Source of the DNA: Pirellula staleyi DSM 6068
Lineage (GTDB): Bacteria; Planctomycetota; Planctomycetia; Pirellulales; Pirellulaceae
Reading direction: 5' to 3'
Length of the DNA stretch: 36,824 nucleotides
NCBI GenBank assembly: GCA_945870455.1
Contig: CAMBSL010000028.1
Coordinates: forward strand, 1 to 36,824
A program made the position numbers and the translations under genes. The notes under the pieces are model-generated. The model did not search any database. It was not told where the DNA came from and saw only the letters and a list, made by a program, of their open reading frames with translations. This document shows positions 20,101 to 26,748 of this stretch, piece after piece; position 1 is the stretch's first letter; every line of letters starts with the position of its first letter.

Positions 20101-23046
20101 GACGGCGATGGTTACTAGTGAGATAGCCGCAGTCAAGGGAGCGACGCTCATCGTTCGGTAGAAACCAACTAAATCTGAGCTTGCACTCCGTTCCGAATCG
20201 GTCGAAGTTCGCCATTCGAGCAATCGCCTTCTCGTCCAATGCACACGGACCAACGTGCGAACGAGGGCGTCCGCATTTATCCATACGTCGTACGGCAAGA
20301 AGATAAGGGTAAACAAGCACTGTGCGATTGGACGAACCAACGCCTGCAAAGCGGATTTAAGGTGCGTTGCTACCGAAAGGTCCGTTGGCTTGAAAGCAAA
20401 ATCAATCAAGGCCGACATGATCCTGGGCGCCGCGACGACTAGTACCACGAACCAAGTCGCGGCAAGAGCAATGGATTGGCTCGCCATCAGCCAAGTGGCT
20501 AGCAAAAGCGTAATCATCGCTATCGGCATTAGGCTGCGACGAAGGTTGTCGAAAATCTTCCACCACGACAGAGCGGAAATTGGATTGCCAATGTGCTTTG
20601 AGTGGTTGCATTGAACGCGAGGTAATAGCCAAGAGGCGATTTGCCAATCACCTCGAATCCAGCGATGACGTCGACTCACATCGGCCGCGTAGCTGGATGG
20701 GTGGTCCTCGTACAAAGTTACATCACTAATCAAGGCCGATCGGCCGAAACAACTCTCTAGTAAATCGTGGCTCAATATCAGGTTGATTGGAAAATTTCCG
20801 CAACACTTTTCAAAGGCATCCACATCGTAAATTCCTTTACCAATAAAAGAGCCTTCACCAAAAAGATCTTGATAAACATCGGAGACAACCCGAGTGTACG
20901 GATCAATGCTAGGATCGGTACCGATTAGACGAACAAACCAGGATCGGCGTGAGCTAGCCATGCTGATAGCAACACGGGGTTGTAGGATGGAATATCCAGT
21001 CGTCACAACGCCGCTCTTGGTATCGAATTGAGGACGATTAAGCGGATGAGCCATGGACTCAACCAACTTGCGGGCTGAGTCGCGGGGGAGTTGGGTGTCC
21101 GTATCGAGCGTAATCACATAGTTGATATGAGTGAGGTCACTCAAATTACCGGACGTATCCGAGAATCGATCTGTCGCACCGCGTAAGGTCGCGTTGAGGT
21201 CTGCGAGTTTACCCCGCTTGCGCTCGAAACCCATCCAAGTCCCTTCACACTCGTTCCATTTCCGAGGTCGGTTCAGCAAAAAGAAAGTGTCGCGTCCTGC
21301 AAGGCTGTACATTTGATTGAGCCGCTCGATGCCGCGTTTAGCATATCCGACCATTTCCGCGTCTTTTGGTAATGTCTCTGTGTCGGCATCTTGGAAATCG
21401 GTCAACAATGCAAACTGAAGCGATGCATCGCGATTGGCTAGGAATCGGATTTCTAAACCCTCCAGCAAGCGTTCGATGGAATCAACGTGGGTCAACATCG
21501 TTGGAACGACAACGAGGGTGCGATGTTCTTCTGGAATACCGGCACGAAAGTCCATTCGCGGCAAAGCATTCGGTCGCATGAGGACGGTTGCAAGCCAGTT
21601 GACCATTCCCACAGCAAATTGGACCCCGCACATAACAACGGGAACGAAAACAATGCAACCAAGGGCGATCGAGCTAGCAGACCAGTCGCCGAGCCGGATT
21701 AGCCCCTCGATACCTAACCAAGCAAAGACGAAAACCGCAACAAGATAGATCGATAATGGAAACGTCCGCCGCAGTTTGTCAATCACGACTGACGCGGTGA
21801 GACGCATTTGAACAAGTCGCTCAAGAATAGGTCGCCCCTGATCGATCAGATAATAGCCAACGTGTCGCTTGGGTGAGTTCAATTTGCTGGCAGGTTCGTT
21901 TTCAGCGAGTTGAATCGCCCGAAAGGCAACGTCGAACTCAGAGACATTGGACCGTTTTGCGATCGCTTCGACGGCATGTCGATAACGATTTCGCGTCTGG
22001 AAATCCATGAGTTCGTACACGCCTGATGGATCGCGATTAAGTGTTTGCTCGACGAGACTATGCTTCGCGACAAATTTCGGCCAGTCATGAACGCTGAGAA
22101 ACCGCAAACTGGTGATACTGTTGCCCACCGAAATTTGTTCAGCCGCTTGAAGCTGTCCTTCGTCGAGAACGAGCTGTTCAGTGGAGTGGCCCGAGTCGGT
22201 CAGTCGATGCTCCAGCCAACCGTGCACGAGGGCAAAATTAGGATTTTGTCCATGCAAATAACGCGTCAAATCTGCTAAAAAGGCGCCTGAAAGTGTCGGG
22301 TTCGATCGAGCCATATCCGCAAGCACCAGGATCAAATCTGACGGACACTTCTCAACCGTGGTAATCATCTGTTCTGCCCAATCCGCAGCGAGATCTCGAT
22401 CCCGTCTTGCGATTGCAATTCTTGCTGCAACTCTCCTCAGATTTTCAATCAATGCCAAACGGATCATCAATGGCAACGCCCAAAGCTCTCCGAGTTGCAA
22501 TGGCACCACGGACTGGTAAGCAGCGATGAAACCTTCTAATGCTTGTGCATCCACACGACCATCCGTGTGAGAAATCAGCTCCAAAGCGATTCCATAGACG
22601 CGAGGATATTCTGCGGCTGATCCGTTGGTGAGTTGCGGTAGCTCTTGGCTGTACGAACGAGGCAAAAGTCGTCGGGTCGAGTGAATCTGCTCTTCTAAAA
22701 GGTAAAAGTTGTCGAGTAACCATTCCGCTGCCGGAGCGATCCTACGGTTCTTCACGACAGCGGCTGCAACTTCGTCATAGGTCGATTGAAGGACCTTTTC
22801 GTTTTCTGCCAACCTAGTAATGAGCTTGTCCGCGACTCGTCCTGCGGCCAGTTTGTGCGTTGCTGCCAGATGCTGAGCGTGACGTTCTAGTTGGTCCGCG
22901 CTTAGCAACTCATCCCGGAATGGTGGTTCTAAACTAGCAGATTCGTTCGACGTGCGCGGAATCACGCAACTGCGATCATCGGTGCTCGAACTCAGTGTTT
23001 CAGCCATAGCCATTGCCGCGCTCGTTCCTTTGGGATTACCGACCAT
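14128..23046 (-). CDS. ndvB: Cyclic beta-1,2-glucan synthase, NdvB/ChvB type (GT84 + GH94)
   Basis: 2972 aa, slightly longer than the roughly 2830 aa of the Agrobacterium and Brucella enzymes. The enzyme makes beta-1,2-glucan from UDP-glucose, cyclises it and trims its length. Residues about 50-420 are the N-terminal cytoplasmic region. Membrane segments lie at about 422-485, 833-930 and 965-1005. They flank the glycosyltransferase, which shows LDTDTQLP near 650, LSHDLLE near 760 and RRHRWIRGDWQ near 797. A glycoamylase-like segment follows (GVPWGVSESGYNAFD near 1520; RQYMAHHASMS near 1620). Then come two beta-sandwich modules and a GH94 catalytic domain with MGCGDWNDGMN near 2650, which holds the expected acidic residue. 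ATG 23046 has no ribosome site; ATG 23013 is an alternative start. A terminator hairpin sits immediately upstream. Confidence 0.93.
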   Translation of the reverse strand: MVGNPKGTSAAMAMAETLSSSTDDRSCVIPRTSNESASLEPPFRDELLSADQLERHAQHLAATHKLAAGRVADKLITRLAENEKVLQSTYDEVAAAVVKNRRIAPAAEWLLDNFYLLEEQIHSTRRLLPRSYSQELPQLTNGSAAEYPRVYGIALELISHTDGRVDAQALEGFIAAYQSVVPLQLGELWALPLMIRLALIENLRRVAARIAIARRDRDLAADWAEQMITTVEKCPSDLILVLADMARSNPTLSGAFLADLTRYLHGQNPNFALVHGWLEHRLTDSGHSTEQLVLDEGQLQAAEQISVGNSITSLRFLSVHDWPKFVAKHSLVEQTLNRDPSGVYELMDFQTRNRYRHAVEAIAKRSNVSEFDVAFRAIQLAENEPASKLNSPKRHVGYYLIDQGRPILERLVQMRLTASVVIDKLRRTFPLSIYLVAVFVFAWLGIEGLIRLGDWSASSIALGCIVFVPVVMCGVQFAVGMVNWLATVLMRPNALPRMDFRAGIPEEHRTLVVVPTMLTHVDSIERLLEGLEIRFLANRDASLQFALLTDFQDADTETLPKDAEMVGYAKRGIERLNQMYSLAGRDTFFLLNRPRKWNECEGTWMGFERKRGKLADLNATLRGATDRFSDTSGNLSDLTHINYVITLDTDTQLPRDSARKLVESMAHPLNRPQFDTKSGVVTTGYSILQPRVAISMASSRRSWFVRLIGTDPSIDPYTRVVSDVYQDLFGEGSFIGKGIYDVDAFEKCCGNFPINLILSHDLLESCFGRSALISDVTLYEDHPSSYAADVSRRHRWIRGDWQIASWLLPRVQCNHSKHIGNPISALSWWKIFDNLRRSLMPIAMITLLLATWLMASQSIALAATWFVVLVVAAPRIMSALIDFAFKPTDLSVATHLKSALQALVRPIAQCLFTLIFLPYDVWINADALVRTLVRVHWTRRRLLEWRTSTDSERSASSDLVGFYRTMSVAPLTAAISLVTIAVVNPQTLAIASPFLIAWGASPAIAWWLSRPIPLPVVRLNDPQRQFLRKMARRTWRYFEVFVTAEDNWLPPDNVHVNPREVIASRTSPTNIGMALLADLAAYDFGYCSGTRLVDRTHKTFGTLAKLERHHGHFFNWYDTKTLAPLLPRYVSTVDSGNLAGHLRILATGFEQMIDSSIVPSRVFDGLHDTLGVLLQEMATISPRIGDVATRLVGSASYRRIEMQMDSIADHGANLRSSFDVLSRIKNEMSELAMTLALNTESRWWCNAVAQTCEDQLADLRSMGLWSTIAMPDEQARGEQTQAGLDLFKELQSELEQLGTNPTLRCIASLPETLFPMIDSLRSHAMKAGSIEPEIEPEALAETSEWNESGSVGLRRAANALGSNSTFALWLDALQTAMAESAKYAAIRIRELEGLCVESRELADMDFSFLESKMRDLFAIGFNITDNQVDSGCYDLLASEARLATYVLIAQGQLRQEHWFALGRLLTSTEGEPALLSWSGSMFEYLMPLLVMPTYDYTLLDQTYRAVVARQIEYGRQRGVPWGVSESGYNAFDLNLNYQYRAFGVPGLGLKRGLADDLVIAPYASALALMVSPNLACRNLERLAREDRAGGYGFYEAIDYTASRLPPGTSSVTIRQYMAHHASMSLLSFAYVLLDKPMQQRFNLDLAFRSSELLLQERVPRNTVPLFPHANEANATRISVAEAAGTMRVLSDPTTAVPEVHLLSNGQYHVAITSAGGGYSRWRGISVTRWREDPTRDCWGNFCYIRDLESGTVWSTSWQPTTTLAKKYEAIFTQARAEFRRIDEQIEMHTMISVASEDDLEVRRTKLTNRSERARRIEITSYAEVVLAPQPQDESHPAFSNLFVQTELLPLQSSILCTRRPRSAEEKPPWMVHMMTATGTQVEETSYETDRMRFLGRGQTTASPQSLKSRSPLSNSSGATLDPIVSIRKVILLQPNETVTVDVITGVGESSAIAKAMIEKYLDSSLADRVFELAWTRGLIMLQQLNASESEALTYSRLAGSVIYASGMRRAKPSVLIQNRRGQSGLWSYGISGDLPIVLVRIRDAEKLDLVRESVRAHAYWRMKGLAVDLVIWNEDDSVYRQSLQESILNIVSASPEAALVDRPGGVFVRRGELMSEEDRALLQTVARVVLLDDAGNLIDQVNRRVRPEMAVPRFRPSRTQLEIDSARAIERPDLEFDNGIGGFSRDGREYVITLKPGQVTPAPWVNVIANAKIGTVISETGSAYTWTENSHEFRLTTWSNDPVSDTASEAIYLRDEETGRFWSPSPSPARGAGTYVSRHGFGYSMFDYTEDGITTELCIYVSIDEPIKYARLKITNRSGRQRKLSATGYWEWVLGEVRSKSLMHVVTDVDPVTNAIFARNPYSPEFADRIAFVDCSESNRTITCDRTEFLGRNGNLTSPTAMRRTKLSNRVGAGLDPCAAIQTQLTIEDGQEKTVMFTLGAAKSEEEARKRILKTRGAESSYKALEDVWHYWSQTLGTVHIETPDPSVNFLANGWLIYQTLSCRMWARSGFYQSGGAYGFRDQLQDAMALIHAEPSLFREQIQRAASRQFQEGDVQHWWHPPVGRGVRTQFSDDLLWLPLSLCRYVQMTGDTGLLDEPIPYLASRLLHDDEEANYDLPQISDDIGSVYEHALRAIDRSMKFGSHGLPLMGCGDWNDGMNLVGKNGKGESVWLAFFLYEVLNQFATLARQRDDVGTADRLELEAGRLRGNIEQSAWDGKWYRRAYFDDGTPLGSSENMECQIDSISQSWSVLSGAGTQERTTIAMESLYKRLVKSDEQLILLLDPPFDKSTLNPGYVKGYVPGVRENGGQYTHGAIWTAMAFAEMGDTDRAWELFSMINPIHHGSTPAGIGKYRAEPYVVAADVYGVAPHVGRGGWTWYTGSAGWMYRLIIESLLGLHLDVDKLRFNPRPPRAWPSFKMHYRYRETTYHITVKCNGQGTTIQSLLVDGIEQAEHFVRLVDDRSNHQVEIGLGS

Positions 23047-23052
23047 TTAACG

Positions 23053-23104
23053 AAAAAAGCCGACGTGGCCTGATGTGCCCTAAGGCCCACCGCCGCGCCG
23101 GCTT
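23053..23104 (-). terminator. Terminator-like hairpin directly before the glucan synthase start
   Basis: On the minus strand the arm AAGCCGGCGCGG (23104 down to 23093) pairs with CCACGTCGGCTT (23068 down to 23057). There is one G-U pair and one mismatch, and the stem runs into TTTTTT (23058-23053). The glucan synthase ATG follows about six bases later. The 3' side is nearly the same as that of the plus-strand terminator at 23531-23581, so the two belong to one element family. It either ends a small upstream minus-strand transcript or acts as a leader attenuator. Confidence 0.65.
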
Positions 23105-23345
23105 ACCTGCTGACTAGCAATCCGGTCTTGCCGAATTGCTCTTCGTATAGTCTTCCGATCCGTTTCGTATCAAACCCCAGAATAGGCTCTGGACGCGAAA
23201 AAGCAAGGAGCAATCGCATTGTTGGCTTAACTGTTCCCAAAGCTAGGGGCGACATCATGAACCTAGAACAGAAGGAAATTGCCCTTTCGTTCGAGAGTCC
23301 GAAAGTCCGATCACGGGATGGGCAATACGCATTCCCAAAACCCAT
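23103..23345 (-). CDS. Possible small protein, hypothetical
   Basis: 80 codons from an ATG at 23345; a shorter form from ATG 23256 is also possible. The second half (GFDTKRIGRLYEEQFGKTG) reads like protein. The TAA stop merges directly with the stem of the terminator at 23053-23104, as expected for a short terminated gene. The first half is less convincing, the opposite strand is also open, and no family is recognised. Confidence 0.25.
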   Translation of the reverse strand: MGFGNAYCPSRDRTFGLSNERAISFCSRFMMSPLALGTVKPTMRLLLAFSRPEPILGFDTKRIGRLYEEQFGKTGLLVSR

Positions 23346-23530
23346 TATTAAAACTTTATCGCTTTGCTCATTGTCTTCGAGTTGGCTTGCCCTAACATTG
23401 ACAACGTCGAACTCATGCGGCGAGGTTACACCAGCCTTTCGTGAGATAGATAAACAAAAACATCGGATGACAGATTACTCGGCAGTTCGCTAGGTCCAAT
23501 AAGACCACGGCAGAGAGGCCTGACACTTGT

Positions 23531-23581
23531 AAGCCGACGTGTGGAAGCACCCTCAAAGTGCATCAGCACGTCGGCTTTTTT
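23531..23581 (+). terminator. Strong intrinsic terminator, plus strand
   Basis: AAGCCGACGTG (23531-23541) pairs perfectly over 11 bp with CACGTCGGCTT (23567-23577), with an inner GCAC/GTGC stem, and the hairpin is followed by a T run to 23581. No convincing plus-strand gene ends just before it, so what it terminates is unclear. It mirrors the minus-strand copy at 23053-23104. Confidence 0.7.
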
Positions 23582-23610
23582 CGTTTCGGCTCAGATGACA
23601 CGCAAAACCC

Positions 23611-23665
23611 AATGGACGAACCATTGAGGAAACGTTGATGAAACGTTTCCGCTACACCCTATTCT
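23611..23665 (+). promoter_or_regulatory. Promoter with overlapping palindromic operator
   Basis: GGAAACGTT (23628-23636) and AACGTTTCC (23642-23650) form a perfect 9-5-9 inverted repeat. Within it GAAACGTT occurs twice, 11 bp apart. AATGG/CCATT (23611-23625) forms a second small inverted repeat. A candidate -35, TTGATG (23635-23640), overlaps the palindrome, and TATTCT (23660-23665) could be the -10 at 19-bp spacing. The layout suggests repression of the small genes that follow. The AAACGTTT core recalls LacI-type operators, which is only a resemblance. Confidence 0.45.
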
Positions 23666-23695
23666 TGCTCACATTAACGCCATTCCTACGCTTGA

Positions 23696-23968
23696 ATGGC
23701 CGAAAATACCCATCGAAAATTGAAAATGAACCACGCATTATTGCATTTTAGCTCGGCACTTCGAGGCGGTCGAAGCACCGCGCTCGACGCGTTGTTCAAG
23801 ATCGCAGAGGCAAAAAATACGATGCTGATTTGGCAGGCAGAAGTTGCTGCGGCACAGTCCCAGAGCGAACACGACGCAGATCCGAGGTTCATCGCCATCA
23901 ACTTCGCATTAGCCCAAGTCGATCGAGCCGAGGAGTCCGTTCTCAGTGCCTTTTGTACCGGACAATAG
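23696..23968 (+). CDS. Small protein of unknown family
   Basis: 90 aa from ATG 23696, or 80 aa from ATG 23726; neither start has a clear ribosome site. The protein is Ala-rich and mostly helical in character, with no signal peptide or membrane segment. It contains an ALRGGRSTALDALFKIAEA stretch and two cysteine-poor helical blocks. It sits just downstream of the palindromic operator and 66 bp before the next gene on the same strand, so the two are probably cotranscribed. No function can be assigned. Confidence 0.5.
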   Translation: MAENTHRKLKMNHALLHFSSALRGGRSTALDALFKIAEAKNTMLIWQAEVAAAQSQSEHDADPRFIAINFALAQVDRAEESVLSAFCTGQ

Positions 23969-24034
23969 GACAGCGGTTCTGCCGAAGCAAAGTCCAATGC
24001 AGCTCGCAATCCGTTTTCAAACAAGGTACTTGAA

Positions 24035-24448
24035 ATGACTATCAATGCAGGAATTTGGATCGATCATCACAAAGCCGTCGTCGTTTTGATTACCGATGGC
24101 GCGGAAGTGACAGAAGTCATCCTGGCGGACGCCGAAGCGACCAACTCACCGGATTCCTACAGCAACGAACGCAATTCGCATGGACAAAACGAATTCATCG
24201 CCGAGGACAAGCGTGAGCGAAAAGCAATGATCCACTTCATCAAACACTACGACAATGTGATCGCACACTTACACTTCGCTGACTCAATACTTATCATGGG
24301 TCCAGGCCAAGCCAAGGGAGAATTGAGTAAGCGGCTTGAAGGGATGAACCTCAAAGGTAGAGTCTCGCATATCGAGGCGGCGGACAAAATGACCGACTGT
24401 CAAGTGGCGGCACACGTCCGCGAAGTATTCGGACCCGCAGCGAAATGA
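24035..24448 (+). CDS. Small cytosolic protein, eRF1-domain-like (baeRF-related)
   Basis: 137 aa, ATG 24035 with AAGG nine bases upstream. The pattern is that of a widespread bacterial family of small proteins: GIWIDHHKAVVVLI at the start, a charged disordered middle (about residues 40-65), then HYDNVIAHLHFADSILIMG with GPGQAKGELSKRL, and a C-terminal ADKMTDCQVAAHVREVFG. The second half resembles the third domain of archaeal/eukaryotic release factor 1 (Pelota/eRF1 type), as in the baeRF proteins. The role is not established; a link to translation or stress is suggested only by that fold. A hairpin at 24476-24505 follows the stop. Confidence 0.7.
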   Translation: MTINAGIWIDHHKAVVVLITDGAEVTEVILADAEATNSPDSYSNERNSHGQNEFIAEDKRERKAMIHFIKHYDNVIAHLHFADSILIMGPGQAKGELSKRLEGMNLKGRVSHIEAADKMTDCQVAAHVREVFGPAAK

Positions 24449-24475
24449 TTCATCGTAGACTGTTGATCTAAAAAG

Positions 24476-24505
24476 TTAACCCTGTGGCACGAGCCTGGGG
24501 GTTAA
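24476..24505. terminator. Symmetric hairpin after the eRF1-like gene
   Basis: TTAACCC (24476-24482) pairs with GGGTTAA (24499-24505), with an inner GGC/GCC stem (24486-24488, 24493-24495) around ACGA. T residues follow on the minus strand and A residues on the plus strand, so as a plus-strand terminator it is imperfect. It may instead be a dispersed palindromic repeat. Confidence 0.4.
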
Positions 24506-24698
24506 AAGTTTGGGATTAAAGTGAGCTTCCAAGCATTTTGGAAATTCACTAGGAACTTCGGAATAAAACTTGCACAAGCTCTAAACCCAGATCACCAGTA
24601 TTTTAACACCCCAGCGCCCGCCGACCGAAACGAAAAATCGGCTAGCGCCTCACACTCAAAATCGTTTTGTTTCGTTAACCGTTTATAAGGATTTGATT

Positions 24699-25058
24699 AT
24701 GTTTAGAAAACTCTTGATTACGTCGACACTGTTGGTTGCCATCGTCATGTCGAGTCGCGTTGGCCACTCGCAGTTTGGCGGCGTGCAAGTGCAAGTTGGT
24801 GGCTACGGAACAGGTGTACGTGTCGGTAACTTCGGTTACGGAAATGGTTACTACGGCGGCTATGGCAACGGCAGCTCGTATTATAGGAATAACAGTAACT
24901 TCGGTTACGGTAATCGGTACGGCAATTCCTACAATGGATACTACAACAATGGAATTCGCAACAACAGCTACTCCTATCCCGCTTATCGGTACGCTGCACC
25001 CCGAGTGTATTCAGCTCCTTTGCGCAGCTATCCAGTTCGGCGCTATCGCTATCGATAA
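24699..25058 (+). CDS. Gly/Tyr/Asn-rich secreted protein
   Basis: 119 aa from ATG 24699, chosen because TAAGGA lies about 8 bases upstream. The first 24 residues form a Sec signal peptide ending near VGHSQ. The mature part is almost entirely low complexity: GYGNGYYGGYGNG and related Gly/Tyr/Asn repeats, then a basic Tyr/Arg/Pro tail (RSYPVRRYRYR). There is no cysteine in the mature part. Such composition suggests a surface or periplasmic structural protein, or a phase-separating one, but no family is recognised. The gene stands alone and converges on the ABC permease gene, only 29 bp away. Confidence 0.75.
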   Translation: MFRKLLITSTLLVAIVMSSRVGHSQFGGVQVQVGGYGTGVRVGNFGYGNGYYGGYGNGSSYYRNNSNFGYGNRYGNSYNGYYNNGIRNNSYSYPAYRYAAPRVYSAPLRSYPVRRYRYR

Positions 25059-25087
25059 TCAACTGAGATCAAGTGTTCGCTAGGTAA

Positions 25088-25882
25088 TCAGATTGCGAGT
25101 CGCGGATACAATCTCGCCGCGATAGAAATCAAGACGATTGTACTGAGGGTTAATACTGCATAGTCGGTGGCAATTCCGATTGTGCTTGCACTGCCGACGA
25201 CCATAAACGATCGAAGCGCGTCGACAACGTAGGTAAGCGGATTGCAATGCGAGAGGACTTTCAACCAATCCGGCATCATGGCTGTCGGGTAGATCGCATT
25301 GCTGGCGAAAAAGAGTGGCATCGTAAGCAATTGCCCAACACCCATGAATCGCTCACGTGTTTTGACGACGCAAGCGATGATAAGAGATATTGTCGCGAAC
25401 AAAGTCGCCGCGAGAATCACGATGACGATCACGTTGAGAATCGCGAATGGACTCCAATTGATCTTAACTCCCAAGAAGGCTGCAATGGAATAAACGATGA
25501 TCGCTTGCGAAAGGCTTCGGATTCCAGCGGACAATCCTTTCCCAAGTACGAGTGCACCCCGAGGAGTAGGGCTCGCAAGAAACTTCTGTACAATTCCTAG
25601 GTCCCGTTCCCAGATGACGTTGATACCGAAAAATATTGCGATGAATAGAACGCTCTGCGCGAGAATGCCAGGCGCGATGAAATCGAGATAAGGCAAATTG
25701 CCCGTCTTGATTGCACCGCTTTTCGAGAACACTTGGCCAAAGATCAGCAACCACAGAGCAGGCTGGAGAGCTCGAGTGATCAATTCTGTGAAATCATGAC
25801 GCAGTTTGCGTAGTTCGAATTCGGCAATCACCAATGATTTATAGATAAAGCCAGTTGCGTTGTTCAAAACAGCGTTGACCAT
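25088..25882 (-). CDS. ABC-2 type transporter permease (DrrB-like)
   Basis: 264 aa from ATG 25882, eight bases after the ATPase stop. A longer frame to 26170 only runs antiframe through the ATPase gene. Six hydrophobic segments fit the ABC-2 membrane fold. The ITRALQPALWLLIFGQVF stretch, the ERDLGIVQKFLASPTPRGALVLGK cytoplasmic loop and PLFFASNAIYP are characteristic of DrrB/NodJ-like permeases. It should form a heterotetramer with the ATPase encoded just upstream and export a lipophilic compound or polysaccharide; the substrate is unknown. The last gene of an SDR-ATPase-permease operon. Confidence 0.9.
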   Translation of the reverse strand: MVNAVLNNATGFIYKSLVIAEFELRKLRHDFTELITRALQPALWLLIFGQVFSKSGAIKTGNLPYLDFIAPGILAQSVLFIAIFFGINVIWERDLGIVQKFLASPTPRGALVLGKGLSAGIRSLSQAIIVYSIAAFLGVKINWSPFAILNVIVIVILAATLFATISLIIACVVKTRERFMGVGQLLTMPLFFASNAIYPTAMMPDWLKVLSHCNPLTYVVDALRSFMVVGSASTIGIATDYAVLTLSTIVLISIAARLYPRLAI

Positions 25883-25890
25883 GTTTGCGT

Positions 25891-26748
25891 TTAGCCAAGC
25901 CTTTCTGCAGTCGCTCGGTCGGTCGAACTTTTGCGGAAGGATCCAACCGTTTCTTGGGAATTGCCTGCGTAGTGACTGAACACTTCGTTCAAGGAATGCG
26001 ATCTTCCCCCGAACGATGCTTCCAGTTCTGTGCATGTCCCCATCGCAGCGATCGTTCCCATTTGCATGATCGCGATCCGATCGCAATACGACTCCGCTTC
26101 CTCCATGTAATGCGTGGTAAAAAACAGAGTGGTTCCATATTTGTCTCGCAATCCCATCAACAAATTCCATACCGCATCCCGGGCGATCGGGTCTAGTCCC
26201 ACGGTGGGTTCATCGAGAAACAGAACTTTTGGACGGTGAAGTGTCGAAAGGGCGATCTCGAGTCGACGCACCATTCCGCCGGAGTATTCGTTGACCAGTC
26301 TGCGTCCATCTCCGCTTAGACCCATAAACTCTAGGGTCTCACGTATGCGTTTTTCACGCTCACGGCCTGGGATATCGTAAAGTTTTGCGAAGATCAGCAA
26401 GTTTTCGTATCCAGTCAATGAGCCATCGACCGAGACGGCCTGCGGCACATAGCCGATCGCGCGGCGAACACCAACCGACTGTGTCTTGATGGATAGCCCC
26501 GCGACCAGGGCATCCCCGGAGGATGGAGGCAACAACGTTGTAAGCATTTTGATTGCCGTTGTCTTGCCCGCTCCATTCGAACCCAGCAGGCCGAACACTT
26601 CACCCGCTTTCACGCAAAGGGAAATAGAGTCCACTGCGATCAAGTTTCCAAATCGGCGTGATAGTGCCTTGAGTTCAATGACGCTGTCGTTCATTACATC
26701 CTGACGCAGGCACGGGTGGACGGACTTGTTAGGTAGCGTATGCATCAT
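25891..26748 (-). CDS. ABC transporter ATP-binding protein (DrrA-like)
   Basis: 285 aa from ATG 26748, which overlaps the SDR stop as ATGA. ATG 26694 (residue 19) has AGGA five bases upstream and is the alternative, giving the usual family start. All ATPase motifs are present: Walker A GSNGAGKT (56-63), signature YSGGM (155-159), Walker B VLFLDEP (175-181) and switch His213. The C-terminal extension after about residue 235 is typical of the daunorubicin-resistance (DrrA) subfamily. Partner of the permease directly downstream. Confidence 0.92.
   Translation of the reverse strand: MMHTLPNKSVHPCLRQDVMNDSVIELKALSRRFGNLIAVDSISLCVKAGEVFGLLGSNGAGKTTAIKMLTTLLPPSSGDALVAGLSIKTQSVGVRRAIGYVPQAVSVDGSLTGYENLLIFAKLYDIPGREREKRIRETLEFMGLSGDGRRLVNEYSGGMVRRLEIALSTLHRPKVLFLDEPTVGLDPIARDAVWNLLMGLRDKYGTTLFFTTHYMEEAESYCDRIAIMQMGTIAAMGTCTELEASFGGRSHSLNEVFSHYAGNSQETVGSFRKSSTDRATAERLG

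Noticed and set aside
23128..23493. 121-codon plus-strand frame ending before the strong terminator
   Set aside because: The translation is unconvincing, no start signal is seen, and it overlaps an equally weak minus-strand frame; the terminator alone is not enough support.
25883..26170. N-terminal extension of the ABC permease
   Set aside because: It is the ATPase gene read in another frame; ATG 25882 gives the normal permease length.
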